A program made the translations under genes and the position numbers. The notes beneath the pieces were generated by a model. The model was not told the origin of the DNA. It was given only the letters and a program-made list of their open reading frames with translations, and ran no database searches. From positions 1-34,777 of the forward strand of contig JAAFKI010000091.1 of assembly GCA_021399345.1 (NCBI GenBank): a DNA stretch of 34,777 nt, in the 5' to 3' direction. Positions 23,814-32,151 of the stretch are shown piece by piece. How positions within the stretch are numbered: the stretch's first letter is position 1; the number at the start of each line of letters is the position of its first letter. The DNA comes from Candidatus Heimdallarchaeota archaeon. GTDB taxonomy: Archaea > Asgardarchaeota > Heimdallarchaeia > Heimdallarchaeales > Heimdallarchaeaceae.

Positions 23814-24382
23814 ATATATTTATTCTTATTCTCATTCCACCAATCTAGCCATCCTTGCCGTAATTCATCTCTTTGAGCCACTGAAACTCCTCCCACAAAT
23901 TCCCAAAAAGGATTGTTAAACATTCTTCTTAATAGAACGATTTGGCCTGTATGCCCCATTAGATGTAAGGAAATTCTGTGAATCAAATCTGATAACTTCT
24001 CACTAGCATCCTCATGTGGTTTATTGTCAAACTCTTTGACTGAAAGTTTCTCAAGTATTTGAAAATAATTTGAAGATATTTCTATGTAGTTATCTAACAA
24101 TTTCTGAAATGAAAAAGGATATTCTACAATTTGCTCTTTTGATACTCCATATGCATAGTACTCTCTTTCTTCCAGAGACAGAATTCTTTCACCAGTATGA
24201 TATGCTAAATAGTAGTCCATGTGCGTAACACAATGTCCTACAATCCATGCTATATGATTTACATCCTTTTGTATTTGCTTGATAATAATACTTGCTTCTA
24301 CATTTTTTAGTGACATCAGAAAATTTATGTCAACAATTTTTAATTCTTTTATTAGAGAATCTATAGGTTTCACATATATCAA
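23810..24382 (-). CDS. DinB-family (DinB/YfiT-like) putative metal-dependent enzyme
   Basis: The protein has 190 residues in a four-helix bundle. The typical metal-binding histidines are present: His50/His54 in WIVGHCVTHMDYY and His140/His144 in HLMGHTGQIVLLRRM. The helix SLKNVEASIIIKQIQKDVNHIAWIVGH matches the DinB_2 pattern. Family members include bacillithiol- or mycothiol-dependent transferases and many uncharacterised proteins, so the reaction is open. A TATA-like ATTAATTAAG (24401-24410, minus) lies 25 bases upstream. The final codon region overlaps the GH20 stop on the other strand. Confidence 0.85.
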   Translation of the reverse strand: MIYVKPIDSLIKELKIVDINFLMSLKNVEASIIIKQIQKDVNHIAWIVGHCVTHMDYYLAYHTGERILSLEEREYYAYGVSKEQIVEYPFSFQKLLDNYIEISSNYFQILEKLSVKEFDNKPHEDASEKLSDLIHRISLHLMGHTGQIVLLRRMFNNPFWEFVGGVSVAQRDELRQGWLDWWNENKNKYI

Positions 24383-24400
24383 TCCTAAGAAAACAAGAAT

Positions 24401-24410
24401 CTTAATTAAT
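24401..24410 (-). promoter_or_regulatory. TATA box for the DinB-family gene
   Basis: ATTAATTAAG on the minus strand is centred about 24 bases before ATG 24382. Confidence 0.45.
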
Positions 24411-24482
24411 TTTTTTGTTTGTTTCTCCTAATGTCCTTTACTATCTCAATCTGTGCAAATCTTCAGGAATTAATTAGTTTAA

Positions 24483-25583
24483 TTATCTCCAATCAAAATA
24501 GAATGATTCAATTTCTTCAGGAATTGGTACATTTTTCAAATTGAAGAGATCTAAGTTGATTTTCTTACTGAAGAAGAAGAATTTTGCTTTTTTCAAAGGC
24601 TTCATATCAAAATAGGGTATATATGGAGTTTGTAAACCGTACCATCCACGTTCTTTGGATGTTTGACACAAATAATTTGCTAAATTACTAGCTTCTTCAT
24701 TGTTCAGCCGATGTATATGAATCATATCTAACCAACCAAAAAGAATTTTATTTCTGAAACCAGCAAGATAAAATTCCCAGGCTAGCATAAATCCTTTGGT
24801 TTTGCCCTCATTATCTTCATGAACAACGCAATTAACATTAGGATTCTTGAGTATCCATTTGAAATCCTCCAGCTCTGGAACTATTGCTAATTGATTTCGT
24901 TTCACTTGCTCTTGAATGATTTCAAACATATCCAATATATCTTTCTCCTGATATTGTCTGATTTGGTCGGATTTGATAGTTTTGATTTTTTCATAGAATT
25001 TGAACACTAGCTTTTCGTACCATCTTAGTTTAACCACAGTAGCAACTTTATCTACATCAAAAGCTTTGATTACAAATTTAGTTAGAGTAACTACTCTTTG
25101 AAAGGGAATGTTATTCTCTCTGGATACTGAATTAGAAACATCTATTCCATGTTGCTCAGGTTCATGAAGAGAAAATCCCCCGTCATAATCATTGGCTATG
25201 CCAATTTCAAATAACTTCTTCCCCATACCTTTAGCTAAACCTTTTTTCTGATGTTGAGAATGAACACATAACCATGAAGGTATTGCAAATTTGTAAACTT
25301 TACCCATAATAGAAAGATTTCGAGGAATAGAGCCTAAGAAACCTACAAATTGTCCTGTGGGTTTGTGGATAGCTCTAACGAAAAGGTCCTTATCAATGGA
25401 AGGAGCTCCATACACTATGTTAAACGTTTCCTTTGAAAATGCAATAGATGCCCCTTCTACTAATGCATTTTCATCATTTATGAAGACTTGAGTGATTAGC
25501 TTCGAAAACTCATCAAATCTTTCTCTTTCAATTGAGAATTGTTCAATTAAGTATTCTCCATGATCTGTATTTTTCAAAAGCAT
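24483..25583 (-). CDS. Tandem-GNAT acyltransferase resembling N-myristoyltransferase
   Basis: The protein has 366 residues in two GNAT-like halves. The first half carries FVRAIHKPTGQFVGFLGSIP (68-87) and SWLCVHSQHQKKGLAKGM (103-120). In eukaryotic NMT the matching parts are (L/F)VGFISAIP and NFLCVHKKLRSKRLAP. The Phe-Leu of NFLCVH forms the oxyanion hole, and the RSKRLAP loop binds the CoA phosphates; here they read W-L-C-V-H and QKKGLAK. The upstream FSKETFNIVYGAP aligns with the NMT FxxEFLxWAL-PPG segment. The second half (about 215-366) has the NMT-like layout RNQLAIVPELEDFKWIL. The C-terminus ends in Arg, not the usual hydrophobic residue of NMT. It could also be an ordinary tandem GNAT acyltransferase. 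An acyl-CoA to protein or small-amine transfer is inferred. Confidence 0.75.
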   Translation of the reverse strand: MLLKNTDHGEYLIEQFSIERERFDEFSKLITQVFINDENALVEGASIAFSKETFNIVYGAPSIDKDLFVRAIHKPTGQFVGFLGSIPRNLSIMGKVYKFAIPSWLCVHSQHQKKGLAKGMGKKLFEIGIANDYDGGFSLHEPEQHGIDVSNSVSRENNIPFQRVVTLTKFVIKAFDVDKVATVVKLRWYEKLVFKFYEKIKTIKSDQIRQYQEKDILDMFEIIQEQVKRNQLAIVPELEDFKWILKNPNVNCVVHEDNEGKTKGFMLAWEFYLAGFRNKILFGWLDMIHIHRLNNEEASNLANYLCQTSKERGWYGLQTPYIPYFDMKPLKKAKFFFFSKKINLDLFNLKNVPIPEEIESFYFDWR

Positions 25584-25816
25584 AGCTCCATTTTGTGATA
25601 TTTAATATTCTTCCCAGAACCTATAGCCATATATAAAGATTTCATCGAAAAAACAATCTAGGAAGCAAAAAAAATGACCTTTTTGTTAATTATACTGGCC
25701 AAGCGTATTGTTTAGCAAAAGCATAAAAAAAATCTTTATGTAAATGCTTTCAAAGAAACTGGAATTTATTTTATCCTTTACAAAAGTTAATAATTTGTTA
25801 TTCTTCTTTATTGATT
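25584..25816 (+). other. Divergent promoter region between the NMT-like and M28 genes
   Basis: On the minus side ATATTAAATATC (about 25597-25608) lies 20-25 bases before the start at 25583. On the plus side AAAAGTTAATAAT (25782-25794) lies about 27 bases before GTG 25817. Between them is A-rich sequence, including an AAAGCAT...ATGCTTT inverted repeat around 25720-25752. No gene-sized reading frame is present. Confidence 0.4.
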
Positions 25817-26971
25817 GTGAAACCTAAATCCAAAAAGATTCTTAGAGTTCTGTTTATTTTAATTGTTTTTCTTGGATTGAATGTAGAGGGTTTCATTTCA
25901 CAATCTAATTATGAATTTAGTGGTAACGAAAGCTGGTTTGGAACTTCTGCTGCAAGAACACTTTTCTTTAACGAAACGACTGCTTACAATTTTATTGAAA
26001 CACAATTAAGTTTTGGTCCCAGAGTTCCAGGAACTCTCTCACACATTGAGTGTGCTGATTGGATAAGAGAAGAGCTTGTTGACATTACAGACAATATAAT
26101 GACTCACAACTTCACAATACAAAAATACAGCGAACCAAGTTATCATTGCCAAAACATATTGGGAAAAATTAATCCTGCAAAAGAGAATATTGTTATTTTT
26201 GGGGCTCATTGGGATTCAAGAAATGTTGCAGAGAAGGATACTGAAAATCAAAGTTCACCAATTCCTGGAGCAAATGATGGTGGGTCAGGTGTAGCAGTAT
26301 TGTTGGAATTAGCTAGAGTGTTATATGCTTACAAAGATGAATTAGACTGTCAGGTCTGGTTTCTTTTTATTGATGCAGAAGATCAAGGTTATTCGAGAGG
26401 AATGTACGGTCTGGAGGGGTGGTATTGGGCAGAAGGTTCGTTAGCTTTTGTTAATGAAATAGACAATTATTATAATTCATCAGTAGAAATATTTGAATGT
26501 TTCATACTTCTAGACATGGTCGGTGGAAGCAACCTTCAATTCATCAAAGAGTCTCGATCAGATGAAGCATTACATGATAGTATCTTTGATGAAGGTGTGA
26601 AACTGGGATATTATGAGGCATTCCCAAGCAGACCTAAGGTGATGGCTATCACAGATGATCACGTGGCTTTTGATGCTTTTGGAATATCTGTAATTGATTT
26701 GATTATCGATTTTGTAGAAGGTGATTGGACTTACCATCACACTCATTCTGATGACTTGAGCAACATCGATATAGAAAGTTTGTTGATAACTGGTCTAACA
26801 ATGGAATCTTTTATGAAAACCTATTACACTCTTAATCAAAATAAAGACTGGAGAAACACTGATTTACCTACATCAGTTTATCTCTCTATTGCTGTTAGTT
26901 CTTTATTTTTAGTTGGTTTACTTGTTTATCTTATTTTGAAAAAGAAACTGAAACCAAAGAGTACAAGCTAG
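25817..26971 (+). CDS. M28-family zinc aminopeptidase / glutaminyl cyclase-like, membrane anchored
   Basis: GTG 25817 is chosen because the TATA box lies about 27 bases upstream; TTG 25811 is also in frame. The protein has 384 residues. The signal peptide or anchor is KKILRVLFILIVFLGLNVEG. M28 zinc ligands are visible: His and Asp in FGAHWDS, the bridging Asp in GANDGGSGVA, Glu-Asp in FIDAEDQG, Asp in LLDMVGG and His in YHHTHSDDLSNID. The layout LLDMVGG...TDDHVAFDAFGISVIDLI...HTHSDD parallels glutaminyl-peptide cyclotransferases (QDDHIPFLRRGVPVLHLI...WHTMDDN). It may therefore be a QC-like member rather than a plain aminopeptidase. A C-terminal TM (VYLSIAVSSLFLVGLLVYLIL) with KKKLKPK tail anchors it outside. 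Its end overlaps the convergent M20 gene. Confidence 0.88.
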   Translation: MKPKSKKILRVLFILIVFLGLNVEGFISQSNYEFSGNESWFGTSAARTLFFNETTAYNFIETQLSFGPRVPGTLSHIECADWIREELVDITDNIMTHNFTIQKYSEPSYHCQNILGKINPAKENIVIFGAHWDSRNVAEKDTENQSSPIPGANDGGSGVAVLLELARVLYAYKDELDCQVWFLFIDAEDQGYSRGMYGLEGWYWAEGSLAFVNEIDNYYNSSVEIFECFILLDMVGGSNLQFIKESRSDEALHDSIFDEGVKLGYYEAFPSRPKVMAITDDHVAFDAFGISVIDLIIDFVEGDWTYHHTHSDDLSNIDIESLLITGLTMESFMKTYYTLNQNKDWRNTDLPTSVYLSIAVSSLFLVGLLVYLILKKKLKPKSTS

Positions 26972-28437
26972 GAATTTAAGTATCTATAGGCTATGAGTAA
27001 ATACAATTTGGTTACATCTTTTAAAGTACTCAAATCAGCATATTCATTGGCATTATGGGCATTTCTTCCTCCAGGACCAAATACAAAAATATCTTTCATT
27101 CCAGCTTCCCTCATATTACCTCCATCAGAAAAACCTGTGTTAAAATGAAACAAAGGACTTGTCGCATAAACAGCTTCATATGAGTTCTGAATTATTTTTC
27201 CAAACTCTGTATTAGGATCTGTAGCAGAACCTTCACCAACAGTTATTATTGAAAGAGTCACATCAGTTGGTTCATCTTTGAACTTAGGATTTTCATGTTG
27301 AAGATTATTGTAGCCCTCTGGTAATTCTATACGATATTTTAATTTGGAACAGAATTTAACTATAGCATCAAACAGTTCTTGGGTTGTTAAACCAGGCATA
27401 GCCCTGAAATCAGCAGAAAGTTCACAAGTATCTGGAATAACATTTGTTTTAATTCCTGCATTAATCTCAGTGAAACTGAATGTTGTTCGGTAGAGAATAC
27501 TTGAATCCCTTTTATCCTTATCCAAAGGATTTTTTTCTCCTGTATAGGCTCTAATCTTCTTTAAATCAGAATAATTAACACGCTTTAACATGTACTTTAA
27601 CTGTTGAATTTTTGTAATCGGAGGTTTTCGTTTTGGAATTTTCAGCTTTCTTTCAGCTTCATAGATGAATCTTGTAGCTTTATTTATGGCATTTGATTTT
27701 GGTTTAGGCCAGCTTCCATGACCAGCTACGCCATGAAAAGTGAATTTTACCCAATTTGGACCCTTCTCCCCCAAACCTATTGATGGACTGCTCATAGGTT
27801 TTCTAATGCTTGGTTCTCCAACAATTGTAGCATCTGCATTTATTACTTCGAAATTATTTTTAGTCATATATGCTGAACCATAGGCACCATGAGTTTCTTC
27901 ATCAGGAGTGAGCCAAAGCTTTAGTTTACCTTTGAATTTTAGTCCTGATTCCTTTAGTATCTTCATTGCGATCATTTGACATGCTATACCAGCTTTCATG
28001 TCTATTGAACCCCTTCCATACAGTTTATTCTCCTTAATGACTCCTCCTAAGGGAGGCGTTTCTTCATCCCAATTATCTGGGTTAAATGGAACAATATCTA
28101 AATGACCATTGAACTGGAGAGTTTTTCCCTTCTTTCCTCCTTCAAAAGACGATATTAAATTATAATAACTCTCATTCTTCTTCTTACCAAGAAAAGGGAC
28201 TTTGAATAATTCTGTTTTAAAGCCCTCTTTTTCCATTAAATCTTTGGTAAATTCAAAAATTTTATCGATGTTGTGATATTGAAATTCAGAGAAATTTAGT
28301 GATTCAATTTGAACTAATTTTTGTAATAAATCAGTAATTTTCTGTTCATTTTTGTCTACGAAAGATAACAGTATTTTCTCGTTCTTCTTTAAAGGGACTC
28401 TTGGTATAATCTTTTTCTCTGTTATATCCTCTGACAT
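26968..28437 (-). CDS. M20-family metallopeptidase (ArgE/DapE/carboxypeptidase type)
   Basis: The protein has 489 residues. Zinc-site residues lie in NGHLDIVP (His112, Asp114), GRGSIDMKAG (bridging Asp146) and LTPDEETHG (catalytic Glu180, zinc Glu181). The dimerisation domain follows from about 225 (VKFTFHGVAGHGSWPKPKSNAI, which holds the family His), and the last ligand His lies in GPGGRNAHNANEYADL. The dimerisation domain is somewhat enlarged by a Lys-rich insert around 265-310 (KIPKRKPPITKIQQLKYMLKR). It hydrolyses an N-acyl amino acid or dipeptide in the cytoplasm. The exact substrate (acetylornithine, succinyl-diaminopimelate or peptide) cannot be fixed. Confidence 0.93.
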   Translation of the reverse strand: MSEDITEKKIIPRVPLKKNEKILLSFVDKNEQKITDLLQKLVQIESLNFSEFQYHNIDKIFEFTKDLMEKEGFKTELFKVPFLGKKKNESYYNLISSFEGGKKGKTLQFNGHLDIVPFNPDNWDEETPPLGGVIKENKLYGRGSIDMKAGIACQMIAMKILKESGLKFKGKLKLWLTPDEETHGAYGSAYMTKNNFEVINADATIVGEPSIRKPMSSPSIGLGEKGPNWVKFTFHGVAGHGSWPKPKSNAINKATRFIYEAERKLKIPKRKPPITKIQQLKYMLKRVNYSDLKKIRAYTGEKNPLDKDKRDSSILYRTTFSFTEINAGIKTNVIPDTCELSADFRAMPGLTTQELFDAIVKFCSKLKYRIELPEGYNNLQHENPKFKDEPTDVTLSIITVGEGSATDPNTEFGKIIQNSYEAVYATSPLFHFNTGFSDGGNMREAGMKDIFVFGPGGRNAHNANEYADLSTLKDVTKLYLLIAYRYLNS

Positions 28438-28460
28438 GGCGTTCGAAAGATGTTTTAAGT

Positions 28461-28470
28461 GTTTATTTAT
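28461..28470 (-). promoter_or_regulatory. TATA box for the M20 peptidase gene
   Basis: ATAAATAAAC on the minus strand is centred about 28 bases before ATG 28437. Confidence 0.45.
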
Positions 28471-28506
28471 CTTTCTTAAAGACTTGAAGACAATTCTTAA
28501 ATGTTG

Positions 28507-28515
28507 GATATAAAT
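28507..28515 (+). promoter_or_regulatory. TATA box for the SAM methyltransferase gene
   Basis: GATATAAAT is centred 25 bases before ATG 28536, giving a leaderless start. Confidence 0.55.
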
Positions 28516-28535
28516 CGAACCAAGTAGGATTTACA

Positions 28536-29135
28536 ATGAAAAAGGAAGAAATGGTAAGAAATGGGTACAATGAGATAGCTCCCAAGTTCAAAGAATTCAG
28601 AAGTATTTTTGACAATCTTCCAGAGCTAGAGTATCTTATAACTCTTCTTCCTAAAAAGGCTAAAGTTCTAGATGTTGGATGTGGAATAGGAATTCCAGTT
28701 TCAAGATTTTTTGTTGATCATGGCTTCTCAGTTACAGGGATTGATATTTCAGAAAGAATGGTAGAATTAGCAGAACAAAATGTTCCTGAAGCTGAATTCT
28801 ATCAATACGATATGAATGAGTTGGATTTTCCTGATAATACTTTTCATTGTATAACAGCTGTTTATTCCCTTTTTCATGTTCCAAAAGAGAAACATTTCTC
28901 TATTCTGAAGAAATTCCATCGAATACTTAAAAAAAATGGTATTCTTTTCTTTTGTGTAGGACACTTAGGGGGTGATGATACCAATGAATTCTTAGGAAAA
29001 GAAATGTTCTGGAGTAATTATCCTCCTGAAAAAACTCTTTCTTTAGTTAAAGAAGCAGAATTTGAGATTATTTTTGATGAAATTCTAGATAGGGGAGATG
29101 AATTGCAATATTGGGTTTTTGCAAAGAAGAAATAA
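28536..29135 (+). CDS. Class I SAM-dependent methyltransferase
   Basis: The protein has 199 residues. SAM motif I is AKVLDVGCGIGIPVSRFF, the acidic residue after strand 2 lies in VTGIDISERMVELAE, motif II/III is FHCITAVYSLFHVPKE, and IRF-type RILKKNGILFF follows. This is the Methyltransf_11/25 type (UbiE-like), which modifies small molecules. The acceptor is unknown. There is no extra domain. It is a separate unit with its own TATA box and a T-rich end (29145-29157). Confidence 0.92.
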   Translation: MKKEEMVRNGYNEIAPKFKEFRSIFDNLPELEYLITLLPKKAKVLDVGCGIGIPVSRFFVDHGFSVTGIDISERMVELAEQNVPEAEFYQYDMNELDFPDNTFHCITAVYSLFHVPKEKHFSILKKFHRILKKNGILFFCVGHLGGDDTNEFLGKEMFWSNYPPEKTLSLVKEAEFEIIFDEILDRGDELQYWVFAKKK

Positions 29136-29144
29136 GAAAGAATA

Positions 29145-29157
29145 TTTCCTTTTTTAC
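29145..29157 (+). terminator. T-rich terminator after the SAM methyltransferase
   Basis: TTTCCTTTTTTAC begins about 10 bases after the TAA at 29133-29135. Confidence 0.4.
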
Positions 29158-29169
29158 TGTTAACAGTAA

Positions 29170-29179
29170 TTTTTATAAT
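29170..29179 (+). promoter_or_regulatory. TATA box for the GNAT gene
   Basis: TTTTTATAAT is centred 26 bases before ATG 29201, the leaderless spacing. Confidence 0.55.
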
Positions 29180-29200
29180 TGCATGAAATCGGTTTAAGAT

Positions 29201-30127
29201 ATGAAAATAGATTTCAAATCATATGATCACGATAAAGATTTTTCTAGAATTAAAGATTTTCTTCAACAAACATATGTTGATGATGGGGATTTAATAAACT
29301 GGACAATAGAGAGATGGAATTATGCTGCATTCTTTATCAGAGATATGTTTGAATTTACTATTGAAAAATGGAGTGAAACAATAGGGATATGGGAGAATGA
29401 AGAAGGAGAGATAGTCAGTTTAGTTTTGAATGAAGCCGTAGGAAGAGGAGAGACATTCTTCCAGATTAATCCTTCTTATAAGGATTCTATCCCATTTGAG
29501 GAAATGTTTGATTTTGCTGAAAAAAATCTTCAAACCGAACATGAGGGATATATGATTTTAAGACCTAGAATCAGGGAAGGTGATCGTCAGTTGGAAGAAA
29601 TTGCTAGAGACAAAGGATATGTCAAAAGAGAGGATGCTAAAGAGACAACTTCTATAATCACCCTTGATAGAGATTTTTCCTATCCTGATCTTCTAGAAGG
29701 TTATGTGATTAAGAGTATGGCAGATGATGATAAAGTTGTAAAAAGGACTAAAGCATTTGCTAGAGCTTTTGGAAATTGGGGAACAAAAGACGAGGTTCAA
29801 CCTTCATCATATCTAGCTCTTCAAAAAGCTCCAGATTATCGAAAGGATTTGGATATTTATATTGAAGCTCCTGATGGAGAAATAGTTTCTTTCTGCTTGA
29901 TTTGGTATGATGATAAGAACAAAATTGGAATTTTAGAACCCGTAGGAACAGATCCTGATCATAGACGAAAAGGATTAGCAAAAGCAACTAATTATGAAGC
30001 AATCAACCGAGCTAAAAAATTAGGTGCAAAGAAAGTCTATGTTGGAGATGGTCAACAGTTCTATCTCTCAATAGGTTTTCAACACAAGCAATGTTATGTA
30101 ATGTGGGAAAAGAAAGTTGAGAAGTAA
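29201..30127 (+). CDS. Tandem GNAT-family acetyltransferase
   Basis: The protein has 308 residues. The C-terminal GNAT domain is clear: IEAPDGEIVSFCLIWYDDKNKIGILEPVGTDPDHRRKGLAKATNYEAINRAKKLG contains the acetyl-CoA pyrophosphate loop (HRRKGLA, pattern Q/R-x-x-G-x-A). YLSIGFQHKQCYVMWEK closes the domain. The first half (about 1-150) has the same strand order without a good CoA loop, so it is probably a degenerate second GNAT domain. Such proteins resemble Eis- or mycothiol-synthase-like acetyltransferases. The acceptor is unknown. It is encoded alone. Confidence 0.88.
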   Translation: MKIDFKSYDHDKDFSRIKDFLQQTYVDDGDLINWTIERWNYAAFFIRDMFEFTIEKWSETIGIWENEEGEIVSLVLNEAVGRGETFFQINPSYKDSIPFEEMFDFAEKNLQTEHEGYMILRPRIREGDRQLEEIARDKGYVKREDAKETTSIITLDRDFSYPDLLEGYVIKSMADDDKVVKRTKAFARAFGNWGTKDEVQPSSYLALQKAPDYRKDLDIYIEAPDGEIVSFCLIWYDDKNKIGILEPVGTDPDHRRKGLAKATNYEAINRAKKLGAKKVYVGDGQQFYLSIGFQHKQCYVMWEKKVEK

Positions 30128-30178
30128 AGAAATTTCTTCTTCTTACTCGGATTGTGAAAAATCTTGGCTAATTCTACT

Positions 30179-31072
30179 CTAAAGTGACTTAGTCAAGCAA
30201 GTAGCAATTTCATTTATTTTATTTATACACACTGAAATATGACCTTCTTCAGGGAAAAATTTAGCCTTGCAATTGGGAATTATTTTTGACATATATTTTC
30301 CTATTGAAACAGGTACAGTTTTATCAAAGTACCCTTGCCACAAATATACATTAACTTTTTTAGAAATTTCTTCAAGTTTGAATCCCCAGTTTCTGAAAAT
30401 CAATTTTCGATCACACATTGTACCTTTAGTGCTTATTCTACCTATGTCTCTCATTCTTTCACAAAGAATGTCCATAATTTTTGGTCTATTCAGTAATTTT
30501 TTGTCTGGTTTGGAGAAATTTTTAGTTACATGTGTTAACATTTTTTTCCTGATTCTTGATTCATCTTCTGATCTAGCATGTCTAGCCATTTTCATCCAGA
30601 AAAATGTTCTGAAAAGAAAAGGAAGTTTCTTGTTTACAAAAACCATTCTCTTACTAACTCCCTCTAAACTCATGGTTTGTTTATTAATGGGTGATATGCC
30701 AGCGATTATTCCAACAGATTGACATCTGTGAGGGATTTTGTATGCACAACCTAAAACATAAGGTGACCCTCCACTAATTCCAAGAATAGAGAATTTCTTA
30801 TACCCTAATGAGTCTGCTAATTCCTCAACATCATCTGACCAGTCTAGAATGGTTCTATCGCCCTTATAATCAGATAGTCCAAAACCAGGTCGATCTATTG
30901 AAATTATTCTAGCGGTCTTTTCAGATAAAGTTAACGCAGACATTTTAGCTTCAGTTCTAGTACCAGGATTTCCATGAAAGTAAAAGAGAGGTTTTCCTTC
31001 AGTATCTCCATATTCAGCATAACCTAGTTTTCTTCCATCTCGGAGTTTTATTATCTGAGATAACTTATTCAT
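30179..31072 (-). CDS. Alpha/beta hydrolase
   Basis: The protein has 297 residues. The oxyanion-hole segment is YFHGNPGTRTE, the nucleophile elbow is LGISGGSPYVLG (Ser100), and the acid and His lie in YLWQGYFDKTVP and FPEEGHISV. DRPGFGLSDY between them is typical of the alpha/beta hydrolase_1 group (epoxide hydrolases, haloperoxidases, esterases). A helical cap (about 130-215, Arg/Lys-rich) covers the site. Small-molecule ester or related hydrolysis in the cytosol is inferred. It is convergent with the GNAT gene across 50 bases. Confidence 0.9.
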   Translation of the reverse strand: MNKLSQIIKLRDGRKLGYAEYGDTEGKPLFYFHGNPGTRTEAKMSALTLSEKTARIISIDRPGFGLSDYKGDRTILDWSDDVEELADSLGYKKFSILGISGGSPYVLGCAYKIPHRCQSVGIIAGISPINKQTMSLEGVSKRMVFVNKKLPFLFRTFFWMKMARHARSEDESRIRKKMLTHVTKNFSKPDKKLLNRPKIMDILCERMRDIGRISTKGTMCDRKLIFRNWGFKLEEISKKVNVYLWQGYFDKTVPVSIGKYMSKIIPNCKAKFFPEEGHISVCINKINEIATCLTKSL

Positions 31073-31185
31073 TCTTTTTCCCTCAGCCTATTTTAAGGAG
31101 GAAATTAATAAACTTTTTTTATGTAGCTCTCTATTTAATTTTTATAGGATTACAGAAGTCGTAACGTCTACTATTAATAGAAACT

Positions 31186-31196
31186 TTTTTTATTCG
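31186..31196 (+). promoter_or_regulatory. TATA-like box for the second alpha/beta hydrolase-like gene
   Basis: CTTTTTTTATT is centred about 23 bases before ATG 31214. Confidence 0.4.
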
Positions 31197-31213
31197 TTGA
31201 TAAATTCAAGCGT

Positions 31214-32080
31214 ATGGTTAGACGTCCAAAGAGTGAATATGCTCTCGAAAACGAAACAGAAAAGATATTCATAGATTTACCAAACGAAGCTAAACTTCGA
31301 GTACTTATTCTTAAAGCAGATGAAGAAACTGATGAAACAAGGGATATTGTTTTTTACTCTGGATATATTTCTTACATCTTTCTCTGGAGAGAATCTGTGA
31401 AACTCTTAAGGAAAAACCATAACATAATTTTCATAGAAACTAGAGAAAAGGAATTTTCTTCCTTTCCACCAGATGATGTTGTTTATGACGTAGACACTTT
31501 AGGAGAGGATTTTGTACAATCTTTAAAAGAACTCAAACTTAAGCCAGAAGATTGTGTTGTGACTGGATCTTCGATAGCTTCTGTAGGTGTCCTTGAAGCG
31601 ATGAGTAAATATGGTGTTGAACCTTTTCTATCAGTTCACTCATCTCCACAGAAGACATACAAAGAAAATAACATGATTAAGATTTTGCCAAAATTGTTTC
31701 CTCATTGGTTCGTCTCATTAGTTAAGCCTTTCGTATATCTGAGTTATAAGATCAAATTTAGAAGAGATAAGGAATCAGGTATAAGCAGAATTCATACTTT
31801 AAGAAGAATGTTGCAGAAAAGTAGTTTGCGATGGATGAGGAAAATAAAATCGTTTATGCCTGAATATGAAATGACCAGGGAATCTGTAAAAAATATTAAT
31901 TCTCCTGTAATCATTGTTGGAGCTCAAGATGATCCCGAACATGATACAGGTTCAATAGAAGAAATAGTTGAATTAATCCCCGGAGCGAAGTTTAGACCTG
32001 TGCCCTTTAAGAATGATACTCATAGTGAAGCTTATGCAAAAATAATTTTAGAAGAAATAAGTGAACTTACCAGACTTTAA
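31214..32080 (+). CDS. Divergent alpha/beta hydrolase-like protein
   Basis: The protein has 288 residues. The strand order fits an alpha/beta hydrolase: DIVFYSGYISYIFLWRESVKLL, IIFIETREKEF, then VVTGSSIASVGVLEAM as a nucleophile-like elbow (Gly-Ser-Ser-Ile-Ala rather than Gly-x-Ser-x-Gly). VIIVGAQDDPEHD could supply the Asp and NDTHSEAY the His. The usual HG oxyanion loop is replaced by YSGY. It may be a weak or non-enzymatic member. A basic helical cap (about 160-220) is present. I do not recognise a subfamily. It is unrelated by obvious identity to the hydrolase encoded just upstream on the other strand. Confidence 0.7.
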   Translation: MVRRPKSEYALENETEKIFIDLPNEAKLRVLILKADEETDETRDIVFYSGYISYIFLWRESVKLLRKNHNIIFIETREKEFSSFPPDDVVYDVDTLGEDFVQSLKELKLKPEDCVVTGSSIASVGVLEAMSKYGVEPFLSVHSSPQKTYKENNMIKILPKLFPHWFVSLVKPFVYLSYKIKFRRDKESGISRIHTLRRMLQKSSLRWMRKIKSFMPEYEMTRESVKNINSPVIIVGAQDDPEHDTGSIEEIVELIPGAKFRPVPFKNDTHSEAYAKIILEEISELTRL

Positions 32081-32151
32081 AGTAAAATTTGAACTATAGA
32101 GATAGATAAAAAGATTTTTTATTCTGATGGTGTTTCAGCTATTGTGGTAAA

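Noticed and set aside
25720..25752. AAAGCAT...ATGCTTT inverted repeat as a terminator or operator
   Set aside because: The arms are only seven bases with an A/T-rich spacer of about 19 bases. This is expected by chance in such AT-rich intergenic DNA.
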